From Bacteroidota bacterium (GTDB lineage: Bacteria > Bacteroidota > Bacteroidia > Chitinophagales > Chitinophagaceae): a stretch of DNA of 64,000 bases. Position 1 is the first letter of the stretch; the number at the start of each line of letters is the position of its first letter. The notes under the pieces were generated by a model. That model was not told the origin of the DNA and made no database searches. It saw only the letters and a program-made list of their open reading frames with translations. Positions 32,618 to 42,981 of the stretch are shown here, piece after piece. The stretch is taken from assembly GCA_026391435.1 (NCBI GenBank), contig JAPLEJ010000005.1, positions 62,001 to 126,000 of the forward strand, given 5' to 3'. The translations under genes and the position numbers were made by a program.

Positions 32618-33955
32618 CTAATTTGATGAAGGTCCGCTATTGGTGCCATTATTAGGCCCATTATTAGGACCGTTATTAGGACGATTCATTGGAGGTCGAC
32701 TAGGTCCATTACTTGGTCCATTATTAGGTCGATTATTGTTCATGGGCCTTCCACTATTATTTCCTTGTTGTTGTCCGCCTTGACGAGGGGGACCTGATGG
32801 ACGATCGTTTGGATTAGGACGACGATCATTATTATTAAATCTTTGTTGGTCTCTGCGGCGACGATCATTTTTCTCCAAACTCTTTAAACTAATTTGACCC
32901 ACCACATCTACAAAATCAGGTTCAACTTCCTTAGGCTTGCCACTGGTTACTTCCACTGCTTGTAATTCCTCAACAGCAATACCTTGTTGGTTTAATGTTT
33001 TTATTTCCTTCACACGCTCAATAGTTAAAGGATAATGTTTTGTGTTATTAGGTAAGGTATACCACATCAAATTTTTGAAAATATCTTTTTTAATCAAAAA
33101 TGCTTGCCCCATGACTGTTTGTAAATTGTCTGCATAATCAGGGAAAGCTTGTAATGCATCTAAGTAGGTATCTAATTCAAAATTCAAACAACATTTAAGT
33201 CGACCGCATTGACCACTTAATTTAGTTTGATTGATTGATAAATTCTGATATCGTGCAGCTGTTGTGTTGACACTTTTAAAATCATGCAACCAAGTACTAC
33301 AACATAGTTCCCTTCCGCAACTGCCAATACCACCCACTTTGGCAGCTTCTTGACGGATGCCTATTTGACGCATCTCCACTTTTACTTTAAATTCGCCTGC
33401 AAAAATTCGGATGAGTTCTCTAAAGTCAATACGATCATCAGCAGTATAAAAGAAAGTTCCTTTTTTTCCATCTGCCTGAATTTCAACCTCGCTTAATTTC
33501 ATGGCTAATTTTAGTTGCCTTGCCGCAGCACGACTCCTAGCTAAAATTGCAGCTTCTCTACTTTTACTTATTTTATAAGCTTCAATATCGCGTTCATTAC
33601 TTGGCCTAAGAATTTTTTTAATTTCAACACTAGATTCTTCAATGCCTCTTTTTTTAAGTTGTAACCTTACTAATTCACCGGTTAAACATATTTCTCCAAG
33701 GTCAAAGCCATTAACTCCTTCGACAGTGACATAGTCACCCTTTTCAAATTGCTGATTACTTAAATTTTTGAAGAATTCCTTTCGACTTCCTTGGTTAAAG
33801 CTTACTTCCACCACTTTGCATTGACTATTGACATCGTCAATCGCTAAGTCACTTAACCAATCGTGCACATTTAAACGGTTACAACCACCTGTGCTACACC
33901 CGCCGTTGCTTTTGCAACCGCCTGGTTTACCAGTTCCACATGATCCACATCCCAT
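32618..33955 (-). CDS. ricT: PSP1 domain (RicT/YaaT-like) protein with Cys-rich N-terminus and Asn/Gly/Pro repeat tail
   Basis: PSP1 core (VKVEMRQIGIRQEAAKVGGIGSCGRELCCSTWL, KLSGQCGRLKCCLNFE); N-term MGCGSCGTGKPGGCKSNGGCSTGGC. Confidence 0.88.
   Translation of the reverse strand: MGCGSCGTGKPGGCKSNGGCSTGGCNRLNVHDWLSDLAIDDVNSQCKVVEVSFNQGSRKEFFKNLSNQQFEKGDYVTVEGVNGFDLGEICLTGELVRLQLKKRGIEESSVEIKKILRPSNERDIEAYKISKSREAAILARSRAAARQLKLAMKLSEVEIQADGKKGTFFYTADDRIDFRELIRIFAGEFKVKVEMRQIGIRQEAAKVGGIGSCGRELCCSTWLHDFKSVNTTAARYQNLSINQTKLSGQCGRLKCCLNFELDTYLDALQAFPDYADNLQTVMGQAFLIKKDIFKNLMWYTLPNNTKHYPLTIERVKEIKTLNQQGIAVEELQAVEVTSGKPKEVEPDFVDVVGQISLKSLEKNDRRRRDQQRFNNNDRRPNPNDRPSGPPRQGGQQQGNNSGRPMNNNRPNNGPSNGPSRPPMNRPNNGPNNGPNNGTNSGPSSN
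32630..32750. repeat. degenerate 12-bp tandem repeat (nnCCATTATTAGG-like) encoding PNNG/PSNG repeats
   Basis: Repeated CCATTATTAGG / CCGTTATTAGG / CCATTACTTGG units in the 3' end of ricT. Confidence 0.7.
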
Positions 33956-34025
33956 ATATCGTTAATTCAAACTGTTAATAATTAAAATACCCTCGCATAT
34001 TACCTATTCACTTTGCTGCTTCTTG

Positions 34026-35222
34026 TTATGCTTCTGTCAAAATTAAGGTTTTGTTCTGAATGATATGGTACAACTTGATACTTAGTGCCATAAATAGCAT
34101 TTTAGCATTGGCATTCCTTTCTATGTAATAAATGGCCTTATCTAGTTCATTTACAATGGATTCCATCTGACTTACCCCTGCAATTTTATTGATTCTGAGG
34201 GCAAAATCCTTTAAATCACTATCCAAAGGGAGGTCGGTTCCCATGGTTTTCAACCTAATACTATGTTCTAGTAAATGGTTAAAATACTTTAGAAACTGCT
34301 TTTGTTGCTCTCTACCCATCTTATTCATTTCTTCTACCCATTTCAATTGGGCCAAAGGGCCTGTTTTTAAGATGGCGTTTAACCAATCCTTTATTAAGCC
34401 AATATAATCCTGGTCACTGTGCTGGATCAAATGCAGGGCCTCCCTATAATTGCCATCTGATAAAATGGCAATTTGTTTTGCTTTTTCAGGCGCTAATTTA
34501 GCGCGTTGAATTAAAGCAGTTTCAATTTCATTTGAACTTAGTCGAGGCACTTTAATAAATTGACATCTACTTAAGATAGTGGGTAAAATATTCTCTTCAG
34601 AGTTGGCTACTAAAATAAAAATAGTATTGTCAGGGGGCTCCTCAATTAATTTTAATAATTTATTACCTTCTTTACCCAAATATTCAGGCATCCATAATAC
34701 CAAAACTTTATAAGCACTTTCGAAACTTTTAAAAGATAATTTTTTTATAATTTCATTACACTCATCTGCGCTGATATTTCCTTGTTTATTTTCTGCTTTA
34801 ATAAATTGCAACCAATCAAATGCATTGCCATAAGGATATCCATTTATAAATTCGCGCCATTGTTCAATAAAATTAGCACTGATATTTTTTTGACCTGGCT
34901 TTTCGGTAATGGTAGGAAATGAAAAATGCAAATCGGGGTGCATGAGTTGACTTGCTCTATGATACGCTGGTAAACTTTCTATTTCTTCAGGACTATAAAA
35001 TACAGGCTTGCTAGGTGCTGCAGGGGCTCCAAATAAATCTCCGCCTGCAGTGGCTTGATTTGGAATACTAACGATGTATTGTGCAAACGCGATGGCCAAA
35101 GGCAAGGCACCTGAACCTTCAGGACCCACCATAAGTAAAGCATGGCTCAGCCTTTGCTGATGCACCATATCCACTAATAGTTGCTTTAATTTTTCCTGCC
35201 CAATGACTTCGCTTAATAACAT
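34026..35222 (-). CDS. holB: DNA polymerase III delta' subunit-like ATPase
   Basis: VIGQEKLKQLLVDMVHQQRLSHALLMVGPEGSGALPLAIAFAQYI; LLKLIEEPPDNTIFILVANSEENILPTILSRCQ. Confidence 0.92.
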   Translation of the reverse strand: MLLSEVIGQEKLKQLLVDMVHQQRLSHALLMVGPEGSGALPLAIAFAQYIVSIPNQATAGGDLFGAPAAPSKPVFYSPEEIESLPAYHRASQLMHPDLHFSFPTITEKPGQKNISANFIEQWREFINGYPYGNAFDWLQFIKAENKQGNISADECNEIIKKLSFKSFESAYKVLVLWMPEYLGKEGNKLLKLIEEPPDNTIFILVANSEENILPTILSRCQFIKVPRLSSNEIETALIQRAKLAPEKAKQIAILSDGNYREALHLIQHSDQDYIGLIKDWLNAILKTGPLAQLKWVEEMNKMGREQQKQFLKYFNHLLEHSIRLKTMGTDLPLDSDLKDFALRINKIAGVSQMESIVNELDKAIYYIERNANAKMLFMALSIKLYHIIQNKTLILTEA

Positions 35223-35226
35223 GTAA

Positions 35227-35234
35227 CGAAGATA
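35227..35234 (-). promoter_or_regulatory. TATCTTCG -7-like box 4 nt upstream of holB ATG
   Basis: Minus strand TATCTTCG-ttac-ATG. Confidence 0.4.
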
Positions 35235-35276
35235 ATGTTTACTTTATAAAGCGTCGACAAAAATCAGCGTGGCTTC

Positions 35277-35801
35277 CTATTTTAAATAGGCTAAAATTTC
35301 AGCGCCATCTGGTTTAACGCTGCTTGGGAAATAAGCCAACATTTTTCCATTTTCATCCAATAAAAACTTATTAAAATTCCATCCAATGCTTGCGTCTAAT
35401 ACGCCATTTTTTGCTTTTTGCGTAAGCCATTGATAGATGGGCGCTATTTGCGCACCCTTCACATCAATTTTATCAGCTAAAGGGAAATTGACACCAAAGT
35501 TTTTTTCACAAAAAGCAACAATCTCTTCATTGGTTCCTGGCTCTTGACCACCAAATTGATTACAAGGGAAACCAATGATCACTAATTTGTTGCCATATTG
35601 TTTGTATACTTTTTGCAAAGCCTCATATTGTGGTGTGTAGCCACATTGAGAAGCAGTATTCACTATTAATATTTTCTTGCCTTTATATGCAGCTAAATTA
35701 ATTTGTTTCCCGTCAATACCCTTTACTTTAAAACTATGGATACTTTGAGCACTCGAAAAAATGGCAATGGCCATACATAAAAAACTTAAAATAGATTTCA
35801 T
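35277..35801 (-). CDS. glutathione peroxidase family protein (exported, Cys-type)
   Basis: Signal peptide; NTASQCGYTPQYEALQ, GFPCNQFGGQEPG, WNFNKFL motifs. Confidence 0.92.
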   Translation of the reverse strand: MKSILSFLCMAIAIFSSAQSIHSFKVKGIDGKQINLAAYKGKKILIVNTASQCGYTPQYEALQKVYKQYGNKLVIIGFPCNQFGGQEPGTNEEIVAFCEKNFGVNFPLADKIDVKGAQIAPIYQWLTQKAKNGVLDASIGWNFNKFLLDENGKMLAYFPSSVKPDGAEILAYLK

Positions 35802-35870
35802 TTTATTTTGATTTAACGCTGTGAAAAGAAATAGTAATTTATGAATATAACAACAATCCTACAAAAAAGT

Positions 35871-36575
35871 TTAAGTAAGGGTATAGGCGGCGGCTACAAA
35901 CTGAATATCAGCAGGCCTGGCTTGTTTCAAACATAAGCAAGCTGATTCGGCGGTGGCCCCGGTTGTAATAACATCATCCACCAATAACAGCCTTTTATTG
36001 AAAAGGGCAGTCGTATTCTTAAGTGAAAAAAGGCGATTGCTGTTTTGTCCCCTTTCAATTCGGCCTTTTTGAGTTTGGGTAAGGGATGGCTTTTTTTTAT
36101 ACAAAACCCTCTTTTCAATAGGAATGGCCAACACTTGAGCAATGCCTTCACAGATAATATAAGTTTGATTATAACCCCTAATTCGCTCTTTTTTTTGCCT
36201 AAGGGGAACAGGAATTAAATAATCAATATGCATAAATCGATTGGATAATTTCATTGTCTCTGCAATGATATGTCCCAACATCCATCCTGCTCTTTTATTT
36301 TGTTTGTATTTTAATTCAAAAATTAATAATTGTACAATACTATTTTTGGTAAAAAATAAAGCGGCTCCACTTGCGCCTAGGGATACCCTGCCCCAAAATA
36401 TTTTTTCAACGACATTGTTTTCGATTTGTAAAAAATCGGTAAAGGGGAGTTGCGAATAACAAGTGCAGCAAATTACATTTTGATTGGGCAGCTCCTCCGA
36501 GCCACAATGCAAACATATTTTTGGAAATATTAAATGCAAAAAGCCATCAAAATACTTTTTTAAAAAAAGGAGCAT
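35871..36575 (-). CDS. ComF family phosphoribosyltransferase-like protein
   Basis: N-terminal CxxC pairs (CLHCGSE...CCTCY), RGYNQ, PRTase motif LLVDDVITTGATAESA. Confidence 0.92.
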   Translation of the reverse strand: MLLFLKKYFDGFLHLIFPKICLHCGSEELPNQNVICCTCYSQLPFTDFLQIENNVVEKIFWGRVSLGASGAALFFTKNSIVQLLIFELKYKQNKRAGWMLGHIIAETMKLSNRFMHIDYLIPVPLRQKKERIRGYNQTYIICEGIAQVLAIPIEKRVLYKKKPSLTQTQKGRIERGQNSNRLFSLKNTTALFNKRLLLVDDVITTGATAESACLCLKQARPADIQFVAAAYTLT

Positions 36576-36599
36576 TTAGGTTCTATAAAATAGGAGGCG

Positions 36600-37970
36600 T
36601 TAAAAAAATAATCGATAGGCTTCATCCACTCTTTCAACTGCAATAATTTGTATACCGTGTTTTTTTTGTTCTAATCCTTTTTTATTAAACTCGGATATGT
36701 ATATTTTTTCAAACCCTAATTTTTCTGCTTCAGCAATGCGTTGTTGTATACGATTCACCGCTCTAATTTCTCCATTCAACCCCACTTCGCCAGCAAAACA
36801 AATTCCTTGTGGTAATGGTATGTCTTCATAAGAGGATAATAAAGAAAGTATAATGGCTAAGTCTAAGGAAGGGTCTTCGATTTTTAATCCACCTGCAATA
36901 TTCACGAATACATCTTTCATACCAAAAGCAAAGCCGCCTCTTTTTTCCAACACGGCTAATAAAAGTTGTAATCTTCTTAAGTCAAATCCAGTCACAGTGC
37001 GCTGTGGCGTGCCATATACGCTTTGCGTAACAAGGGCTTGTACTTCAATTAACAAAGGGCGCATTCCTTCCATGGATGCTGCAATGGTGCTGCCACTTAA
37101 TGTTTCATTGCGTTGCGCAATTAAAAAAGCGGAAGGGTTGTTGACTACTTTCATTCCCTCGCTTGTCATTTCATAAATACCTAATTCACTAGTGCCTCCA
37201 AATCTATTTTTTAAAGTACGCAACATACGATAGGCGTAATGCCTGTCTCCTTCAAATTGCAATACCGTATCCACCATGTGTTCTAAAATTTTAGGACCTG
37301 CAATGGTTCCTTCCTTGGTGATATGGCCAATTAAAAAAACGGGTGTACCTGTTTCTTTTGCAAAGCGTTGAAATTCGGCAGCGGTTTGTTTTATTTGTGA
37401 TACACTTCCTGCCGCTGCGTCAATTAAATTAGATTCTAGTGTTTGAATAGAATCCACAATCACCACCGTAGGTTTTAATTTTTTAATGGCTTTAAAAATT
37501 TGTGCAGTATGTGTTTCGGTCAGTAAATAAAAATTTTCGTTTTGTAAATTCAAGCGATCGGCTCTCATTTTTATTTGTTGTATACTTTCCTCTCCACTGA
37601 TGTATAAAACGGTTTGATCTTTCATCATTAAACCTTGTTGTAAAAACAAAGTACTTTTTCCAATGCCAGGTTCACCTGCGACTAAAATAATAGATCCTAA
37701 AACAATACCACCTCCTAAAACTCGATTCAGTTCCACATCTGAACTATCAATTCTTTTTTCAGATTGACTATTTACTTCGTTTAATGAAATAGCTTGATTC
37801 CCTTTTTGATTTTGATGGTACCCTTCCCAATCGGTATTGGTTTCCTTTCCCTTTTCAATCAATTCTTCAGTGAAGGTGTTCCATTCATTGCAAGCGGGAC
37901 ATTTACCTGCCCACTTTGCAGCTTCATATCCGCAATTATTACAAAAAAACGCTGATTTAGCTTTACTCAT
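36600..37970 (-). CDS. radA: DNA repair protein RadA (start re-assigned to ATG 37970)
   Basis: CNNCGYEAAKWAGKCPACNEWNTF zinc finger, GEPGIGKSTLFLQ Walker A, KNRFG motif. Confidence 0.96.
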   Translation of the reverse strand: MSKAKSAFFCNNCGYEAAKWAGKCPACNEWNTFTEELIEKGKETNTDWEGYHQNQKGNQAISLNEVNSQSEKRIDSSDVELNRVLGGGIVLGSIILVAGEPGIGKSTLFLQQGLMMKDQTVLYISGEESIQQIKMRADRLNLQNENFYLLTETHTAQIFKAIKKLKPTVVIVDSIQTLESNLIDAAAGSVSQIKQTAAEFQRFAKETGTPVFLIGHITKEGTIAGPKILEHMVDTVLQFEGDRHYAYRMLRTLKNRFGGTSELGIYEMTSEGMKVVNNPSAFLIAQRNETLSGSTIAASMEGMRPLLIEVQALVTQSVYGTPQRTVTGFDLRRLQLLLAVLEKRGGFAFGMKDVFVNIAGGLKIEDPSLDLAIILSLLSSYEDIPLPQGICFAGEVGLNGEIRAVNRIQQRIAEAEKLGFEKIYISEFNKKGLEQKKHGIQIIAVERVDEAYRLFF

Positions 37971-37974
37971 GCAG

Positions 37975-37982
37975 TAAAGATA
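37975..37982 (-). promoter_or_regulatory. TATCTTTA -7-like box 4 nt upstream of radA ATG
   Basis: Minus strand TATCTTTA-ctgc-ATG. Confidence 0.4.
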
Positions 37983-38149
37983 GTGGCTTAGTTGAAATTG
38001 ACACACCGTATTTTCCGAAATAGTCAACTTTGAAAATCAATATATTATTTAAAAATCGTATATAAAATGTTATTAAATTATTATTTTTTAACAATTTATT
38101 GTATAATTTTAAGTCAGTATGTAATTAGTACACCAAATAAATTCAATTT

Positions 38150-41100
38150 ATGTTTAAAAAAATCATGCTGGGCTTATTAACTTTTGTGTTTATGGTTAAT
38201 GTAAATGCTCAAAACATTACTGTAAAAGGTAAGGTAACATCTGAAAAAAAGAATGCGCCTATTGAGGGAGCAACTATTCTTCAGAAAAACACTAAAAATG
38301 GTACCACCACAAATAGTGATGGTAGCTTTTCAATTACCGTAAAAGCGGGAACAAAAATTATTGTTACTGCGATCGGCTTTACAACCAAAGAAGTAAATGC
38401 CCAAGCCAACCTTACTATTCAGTTAGCTGAGGAGGTAAAAGATTTATCCGAAGTCGTTGTGACTGGGGTGGGTGTGGCTAGAGATAAAAGAACGGTAGGT
38501 ATTGATTTGGCTACCGTATCAAGTAAAGATTTACCAAAAAGTGCTACGGCTTCAATTGAGCAAGCATTACAAGGTAAAATTGCAGGTGCACAAATTTTAA
38601 TTAATAGTGGTCAACCAGGTTCTGGTGCTGACATTGTTTTAAGAACTTATAACTCTTTATCAGGATCTTATCCTTTAATATTATTAGATGGTATTCAAGT
38701 ATATGATTTGTACTCCTTAGATTTAAGCAATGTGGATAGAGTCGAAGTTATAAAAGGAGCAGCAGGTGGAACTCTATATGGAGCGCAAGGAGGTAATGGA
38801 GTTATCCAAATTTTCAGCAAAAAAGGTACAAGAAATGCTGCCAAACCAACTATTACATTTGGTTCAAAATATACTTCAGATAATATTATCACAGGTGCTT
38901 GGCCACTAGTCAATCAATTTCATCATTATGAAACCAATGCGCAAGGCTATATACTTGATAACAATGGAAAGCCTGTGGCACCTGATGCAAATGGATTATG
39001 GCCTCAACCTTCTTCAGTACCTATTACATTGACAACAATGAGTAATAAGCCATTCAAAGAGCCAGTGTATGATCACTTATCCCAAGCATATCAACAAGCA
39101 TTTTCTTCTAATACCAGTTTGTCTATTAGTGGCGGAACAGAAAAGATGGATTATGCGTTTTCAGGTAATTTTTTCAAACAACAAAATGTGGTAAAAAATT
39201 CATTTGATAGAACCAACCTTACTTTAAGTTTAGGTTTGGAACTTGCAAAAGGATTGACATTGAGAACAAGCACTCAAGTCATACTACAAAATGACGATTT
39301 ATTAAGTGGCTCTAGATTTGACATGATTCAATCTGAAAATTATTTTGATTTTACTAAAAAATATAATGGCGTACTTCCTATTACTTTAATTAAAGAAGCG
39401 GGTCAAAGAAACCCATTATCTGAATATGAGAATCATGAGCGCTATTCTAAAACAAATAGAACAGTTCAATCGGCTAATTTAAATTACAAACTGAATCATT
39501 TTATTGAATTTGATTATAAATATGGTATTGATATTTGGAATACAGAAGGCTATAATTATTATAAAAACCAAACAGCAAATCCACAGTATATTTCCAACGG
39601 TTTCTTTTGGGGCTCTACTGGGAAAGGATCAGTTTATACAGATTATAGCAGAAGTACCTATCAAAACTCTTTAGCAAGTTTGTTTATTAAGACAGATTTC
39701 GAAAAAGACTTTAATATTCATTTACCTATTACTACAGTAACCCAAGTGGCTTATGATTGGAGAAGAGACATGCGTCATAACTTCTGGGTACAAGGATCTG
39801 AATTACCTTCTTTCCCTCCTGCTAGTATTGCGAATACCAATATAAGAACAGGTAGTGAAGGCGCTTATGATTTTATTACTTATGGTACTATGATTAATCA
39901 GTTGATTGACTGGGGTAAATTAGCAGGAGTTGGTTTTACCTACAGGTCTGATTATTCATCAGCATTTGGACAAGGTAGTAAACCATTTAATTTCCCAAGA
40001 GGAAATGTGTATTTAAGATTATCTGAGTTATTCAAGTCTGATATATTATCTGAATTTAAAGTGCGCGCTGCTTATGGAGAAGCTGGGGTACAACCTGGTG
40101 CTTATCAAAGACAAACCACTGTTTCTTCAGGTAACTTTCAAGGAACAGGCGTTTATTTAGCCATTCCTGGTACTTTAAATAATCCTGATTTAAAAGTACA
40201 AGTAACCACTGAATTAGAAATTGGAACAGATATCGTAGTGCAACCTAAATTTCCTGGTGCTTGGTTCAGTAGATTTAATTTAACCTATAACTACTATAAG
40301 AGAGAAAGCAAGGATATTATTGATAATGCGCCATCTCCGTTATCATCAGGTGCGGATGGACAAGTTAACAATGTTATTAATTTGAAATCAAATGGTATGG
40401 AGATTTCATTGGATATCAACGCCTACAGATCTAAAAAATTCACTTGGAATTTTGGATATCGATTCTCCAATCCTAAAACACAAGTGGTTTCAACTTACCT
40501 AGGACAACCTGTTATTAAAGGTGCTTATGCCATCAGACAAGGCACGAACTTAGGTGTTTTCTGGGGCCAATATGCTTTAACAAGTTTGACTGCTAAAGAT
40601 CCTAGTGGAGCGGCTTATTTAGCGAATCCAGCCAACTTTGCAGTTGATAGTTATGGCAATGTGGTTGATAAAGCATCTGGGAAAGTGGTATTAAGTAATT
40701 CAAATGATAAAACCTTTATGGGAGATCCTAACCCAAGTACCATCATGAACTTCATTAATACATTTACTTTTAATAATAAGCTTACTTTTTCTTTCCAATT
40801 TGATATGTTTAATGGTAATAAAATTTACAACGAAACAAATCAATGGTTGTATAGAGATACAAGATCTAAAGATTTTGATCAACCAGTTAGCTGGAATGGA
40901 CAAGCAGCAGGTGCCTACACGGTTTATTATAGTAGCTTATACAATAGTGTAAATCCTGTAAACTGGTTTGTACAAGATGGTTCATTTATTAGATTGAGAG
41001 ATGTTTCCTTAAGTTATATTATAAATAAATTTCCAGGATCGATATTTAAATCAGGGACCATTACCGTTTCTGGAAGAAACTTATGGACTAAGACAAATTA

Positions 41101-41212
41101 TCAAGGTTTAGACCCTGAAGCAGTCTCCACAGGTGCGGTAGGAAGAGGCTATGATAGTTTCACCTTCCCTAACTTAAAATCTTTACAAATTGGATTTAAC
41201 CTTACATTCTAA
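38150..41212 (+). CDS. SusC/RagA family TonB-linked outer membrane protein
   Basis: 1020 aa; signal peptide, CarboxypepD_reg plug extension, EVVVTGVGVARDKRTVG, plug LDGIQVYDLYSLDLSNVDRVEVIKGAAGGTLYG. Confidence 0.95.
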   Translation: MFKKIMLGLLTFVFMVNVNAQNITVKGKVTSEKKNAPIEGATILQKNTKNGTTTNSDGSFSITVKAGTKIIVTAIGFTTKEVNAQANLTIQLAEEVKDLSEVVVTGVGVARDKRTVGIDLATVSSKDLPKSATASIEQALQGKIAGAQILINSGQPGSGADIVLRTYNSLSGSYPLILLDGIQVYDLYSLDLSNVDRVEVIKGAAGGTLYGAQGGNGVIQIFSKKGTRNAAKPTITFGSKYTSDNIITGAWPLVNQFHHYETNAQGYILDNNGKPVAPDANGLWPQPSSVPITLTTMSNKPFKEPVYDHLSQAYQQAFSSNTSLSISGGTEKMDYAFSGNFFKQQNVVKNSFDRTNLTLSLGLELAKGLTLRTSTQVILQNDDLLSGSRFDMIQSENYFDFTKKYNGVLPITLIKEAGQRNPLSEYENHERYSKTNRTVQSANLNYKLNHFIEFDYKYGIDIWNTEGYNYYKNQTANPQYISNGFFWGSTGKGSVYTDYSRSTYQNSLASLFIKTDFEKDFNIHLPITTVTQVAYDWRRDMRHNFWVQGSELPSFPPASIANTNIRTGSEGAYDFITYGTMINQLIDWGKLAGVGFTYRSDYSSAFGQGSKPFNFPRGNVYLRLSELFKSDILSEFKVRAAYGEAGVQPGAYQRQTTVSSGNFQGTGVYLAIPGTLNNPDLKVQVTTELEIGTDIVVQPKFPGAWFSRFNLTYNYYKRESKDIIDNAPSPLSSGADGQVNNVINLKSNGMEISLDINAYRSKKFTWNFGYRFSNPKTQVVSTYLGQPVIKGAYAIRQGTNLGVFWGQYALTSLTAKDPSGAAYLANPANFAVDSYGNVVDKASGKVVLSNSNDKTFMGDPNPSTIMNFINTFTFNNKLTFSFQFDMFNGNKIYNETNQWLYRDTRSKDFDQPVSWNGQAAGAYTVYYSSLYNSVNPVNWFVQDGSFIRLRDVSLSYIINKFPGSIFKSGTITVSGRNLWTKTNYQGLDPEAVSTGAVGRGYDSFTFPNLKSLQIGFNLTF

Positions 41213-41233
41213 TAATAAAGAAAAAATAATAAT

Positions 41234-42877
41234 ATGAAAAATAAATACTTAGGAATATTAATAATATCAACTCTTTTTTTATTCGCAGCGTGTAAGAAAG
41301 AGTCATTGAATTTAAAAGATCCAGTAAGTCCTACCGTTTCTTCTGTAAATACCGAATCAGGTATTTTCCCATTCGCTTTAGGTATGTGGTCAAAAATGGT
41401 GAGTGGTGATTTTTGGATTGCCGCTAATTATCATTCCACAATGGGGGATGAAACTTTTATCCCTTGGGGTAATTACGGTTGGAGATGGGGCAATCAAGTA
41501 GCAAAGATCACTTTGCCTGATGGAACAGTTGTGAATAATCCAATTGGACCATTACAAAAGGATCAATTACAAAGTACTAATAGTAGAGAAGCGGGTGACG
41601 TCAATGCATTTTTATATGAGTGGAAGTCAATGTACTATACTATTGCTACGAGTAATGTATTGTTAAACTATACCAAAAAACCAAGCTTTACTTTTTCCGG
41701 TGATGCAGCTACGAAACAAAAAGTATTACAAGCCTGGGCTTATTTTTGTCGTGGCTATGCTTATTCAAGAATTGGTTCAATGTATATAGCAGGTGTCATT
41801 AATAACACTTCTGGTACAAGTGATTTTATACAAAATAATTTCGTATCAAGTGCGACTATTGTAAAAGAAGGGAATGCTAATTTGGATAGTGCCATTGCCA
41901 TTTTAAGTGGGGTATCCAATAATGATACTTATGCATCCATGCTAGGTGGAAGCGGTGGTATATCTATCGTGCCTGCTTTTTGTAATACACGCGGATTAGT
42001 AAAGCCAGACAATTGGGTTAGACTTTGTAATACGATGAAGGCAAGAAATATTCTTGTGAATAAGAAAACAGCATCTATGTCCTCTGCTGATTGGAAAGCA
42101 GTACAAGATTTAGCAGCTGTTGGTTTAAAAGCGGGTGATGTCACTTTTACAGAAGGCTTTACGCCAGATGGTAATAATGATGTTGCAGGCGGTTTTTGGA
42201 CTCCTTCTATTCAACTTTCAGACAATAACGGCGGTGGAGGTTGGTTGTTTGTAAGTGAGCGTTTGGTTCAAGAGTTTCAACCAAACGATGCAAGATTGGA
42301 TCGCAATTTTGTTAGCGATTATGGCATTGTATTATTAAATCCTAGAAATAGAGGTATTAATTTTGGCACCACATATCATACTATTGACGCAGAAGATGGA
42401 GGTGATTTTACTACCAGAGACAATACAACTAATGTGCAAGCCTATTTTGTTCCAAGTTATGAAGAGAATGAATTAATGCTAGCTGAAGCAAAAATTAATC
42501 AAAGTAATATTGATGCAGGTTTAGCTCATATTGATGCCGTTAGAAGGGCTCAAAGTGCAAGTTTACCTGCAGTGAGTGGCACTGGTTTAACCTTTACTCA
42601 AGCAAAGGAAGAACTAAGAACAGAACGCAGAATTGCATTATTTTTAAGAGGGTTGGCTTTTTACGATGCCCGCAGATGGGGTGTGACTGCTGCTAAGTCA
42701 GCAGGTGGTGGAAGAGCTAATGCCAATGTATTGGTACCAAAAGGTTTTGGTTCTTATACATCTAATGCAGTTCGTAAATGTTTTATTGAATATAATTTTA
42801 TGGATTATTGGGATGTTCCATTGAATGAGTTAGATTTTAATAAACCTTCAAGTACTTCAGTTCCTGTAAAACAATAA
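41234..42877 (+). CDS. SusD/RagB family nutrient-binding outer membrane lipoprotein
   Basis: Lipobox LFAACK; directly follows SusC; C-terminal LRTERRIALFLRGLAFYDARRWG. Confidence 0.93.
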   Translation: MKNKYLGILIISTLFLFAACKKESLNLKDPVSPTVSSVNTESGIFPFALGMWSKMVSGDFWIAANYHSTMGDETFIPWGNYGWRWGNQVAKITLPDGTVVNNPIGPLQKDQLQSTNSREAGDVNAFLYEWKSMYYTIATSNVLLNYTKKPSFTFSGDAATKQKVLQAWAYFCRGYAYSRIGSMYIAGVINNTSGTSDFIQNNFVSSATIVKEGNANLDSAIAILSGVSNNDTYASMLGGSGGISIVPAFCNTRGLVKPDNWVRLCNTMKARNILVNKKTASMSSADWKAVQDLAAVGLKAGDVTFTEGFTPDGNNDVAGGFWTPSIQLSDNNGGGGWLFVSERLVQEFQPNDARLDRNFVSDYGIVLLNPRNRGINFGTTYHTIDAEDGGDFTTRDNTTNVQAYFVPSYEENELMLAEAKINQSNIDAGLAHIDAVRRAQSASLPAVSGTGLTFTQAKEELRTERRIALFLRGLAFYDARRWGVTAAKSAGGGRANANVLVPKGFGSYTSNAVRKCFIEYNFMDYWDVPLNELDFNKPSSTSVPVKQ

Positions 42878-42893
42878 AGTTATTTTTAACTAC

Positions 42894-42932
42894 AAAAAAA
42901 CCGAAGCAATAGTTATTGCTTCGGTTTTTTTA
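42894..42932. terminator. bidirectional rho-independent terminator between convergent susD and rng
   Basis: AAAAAAACCGAAGCAATA-GT-TATTGCTTCGGTTTTTTT. Confidence 0.9.
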
Positions 42933-42981
42933 TTTAAATATTTGACCGCTGATCAAGTATCGCGGTAGCTTATTTAAAAAA

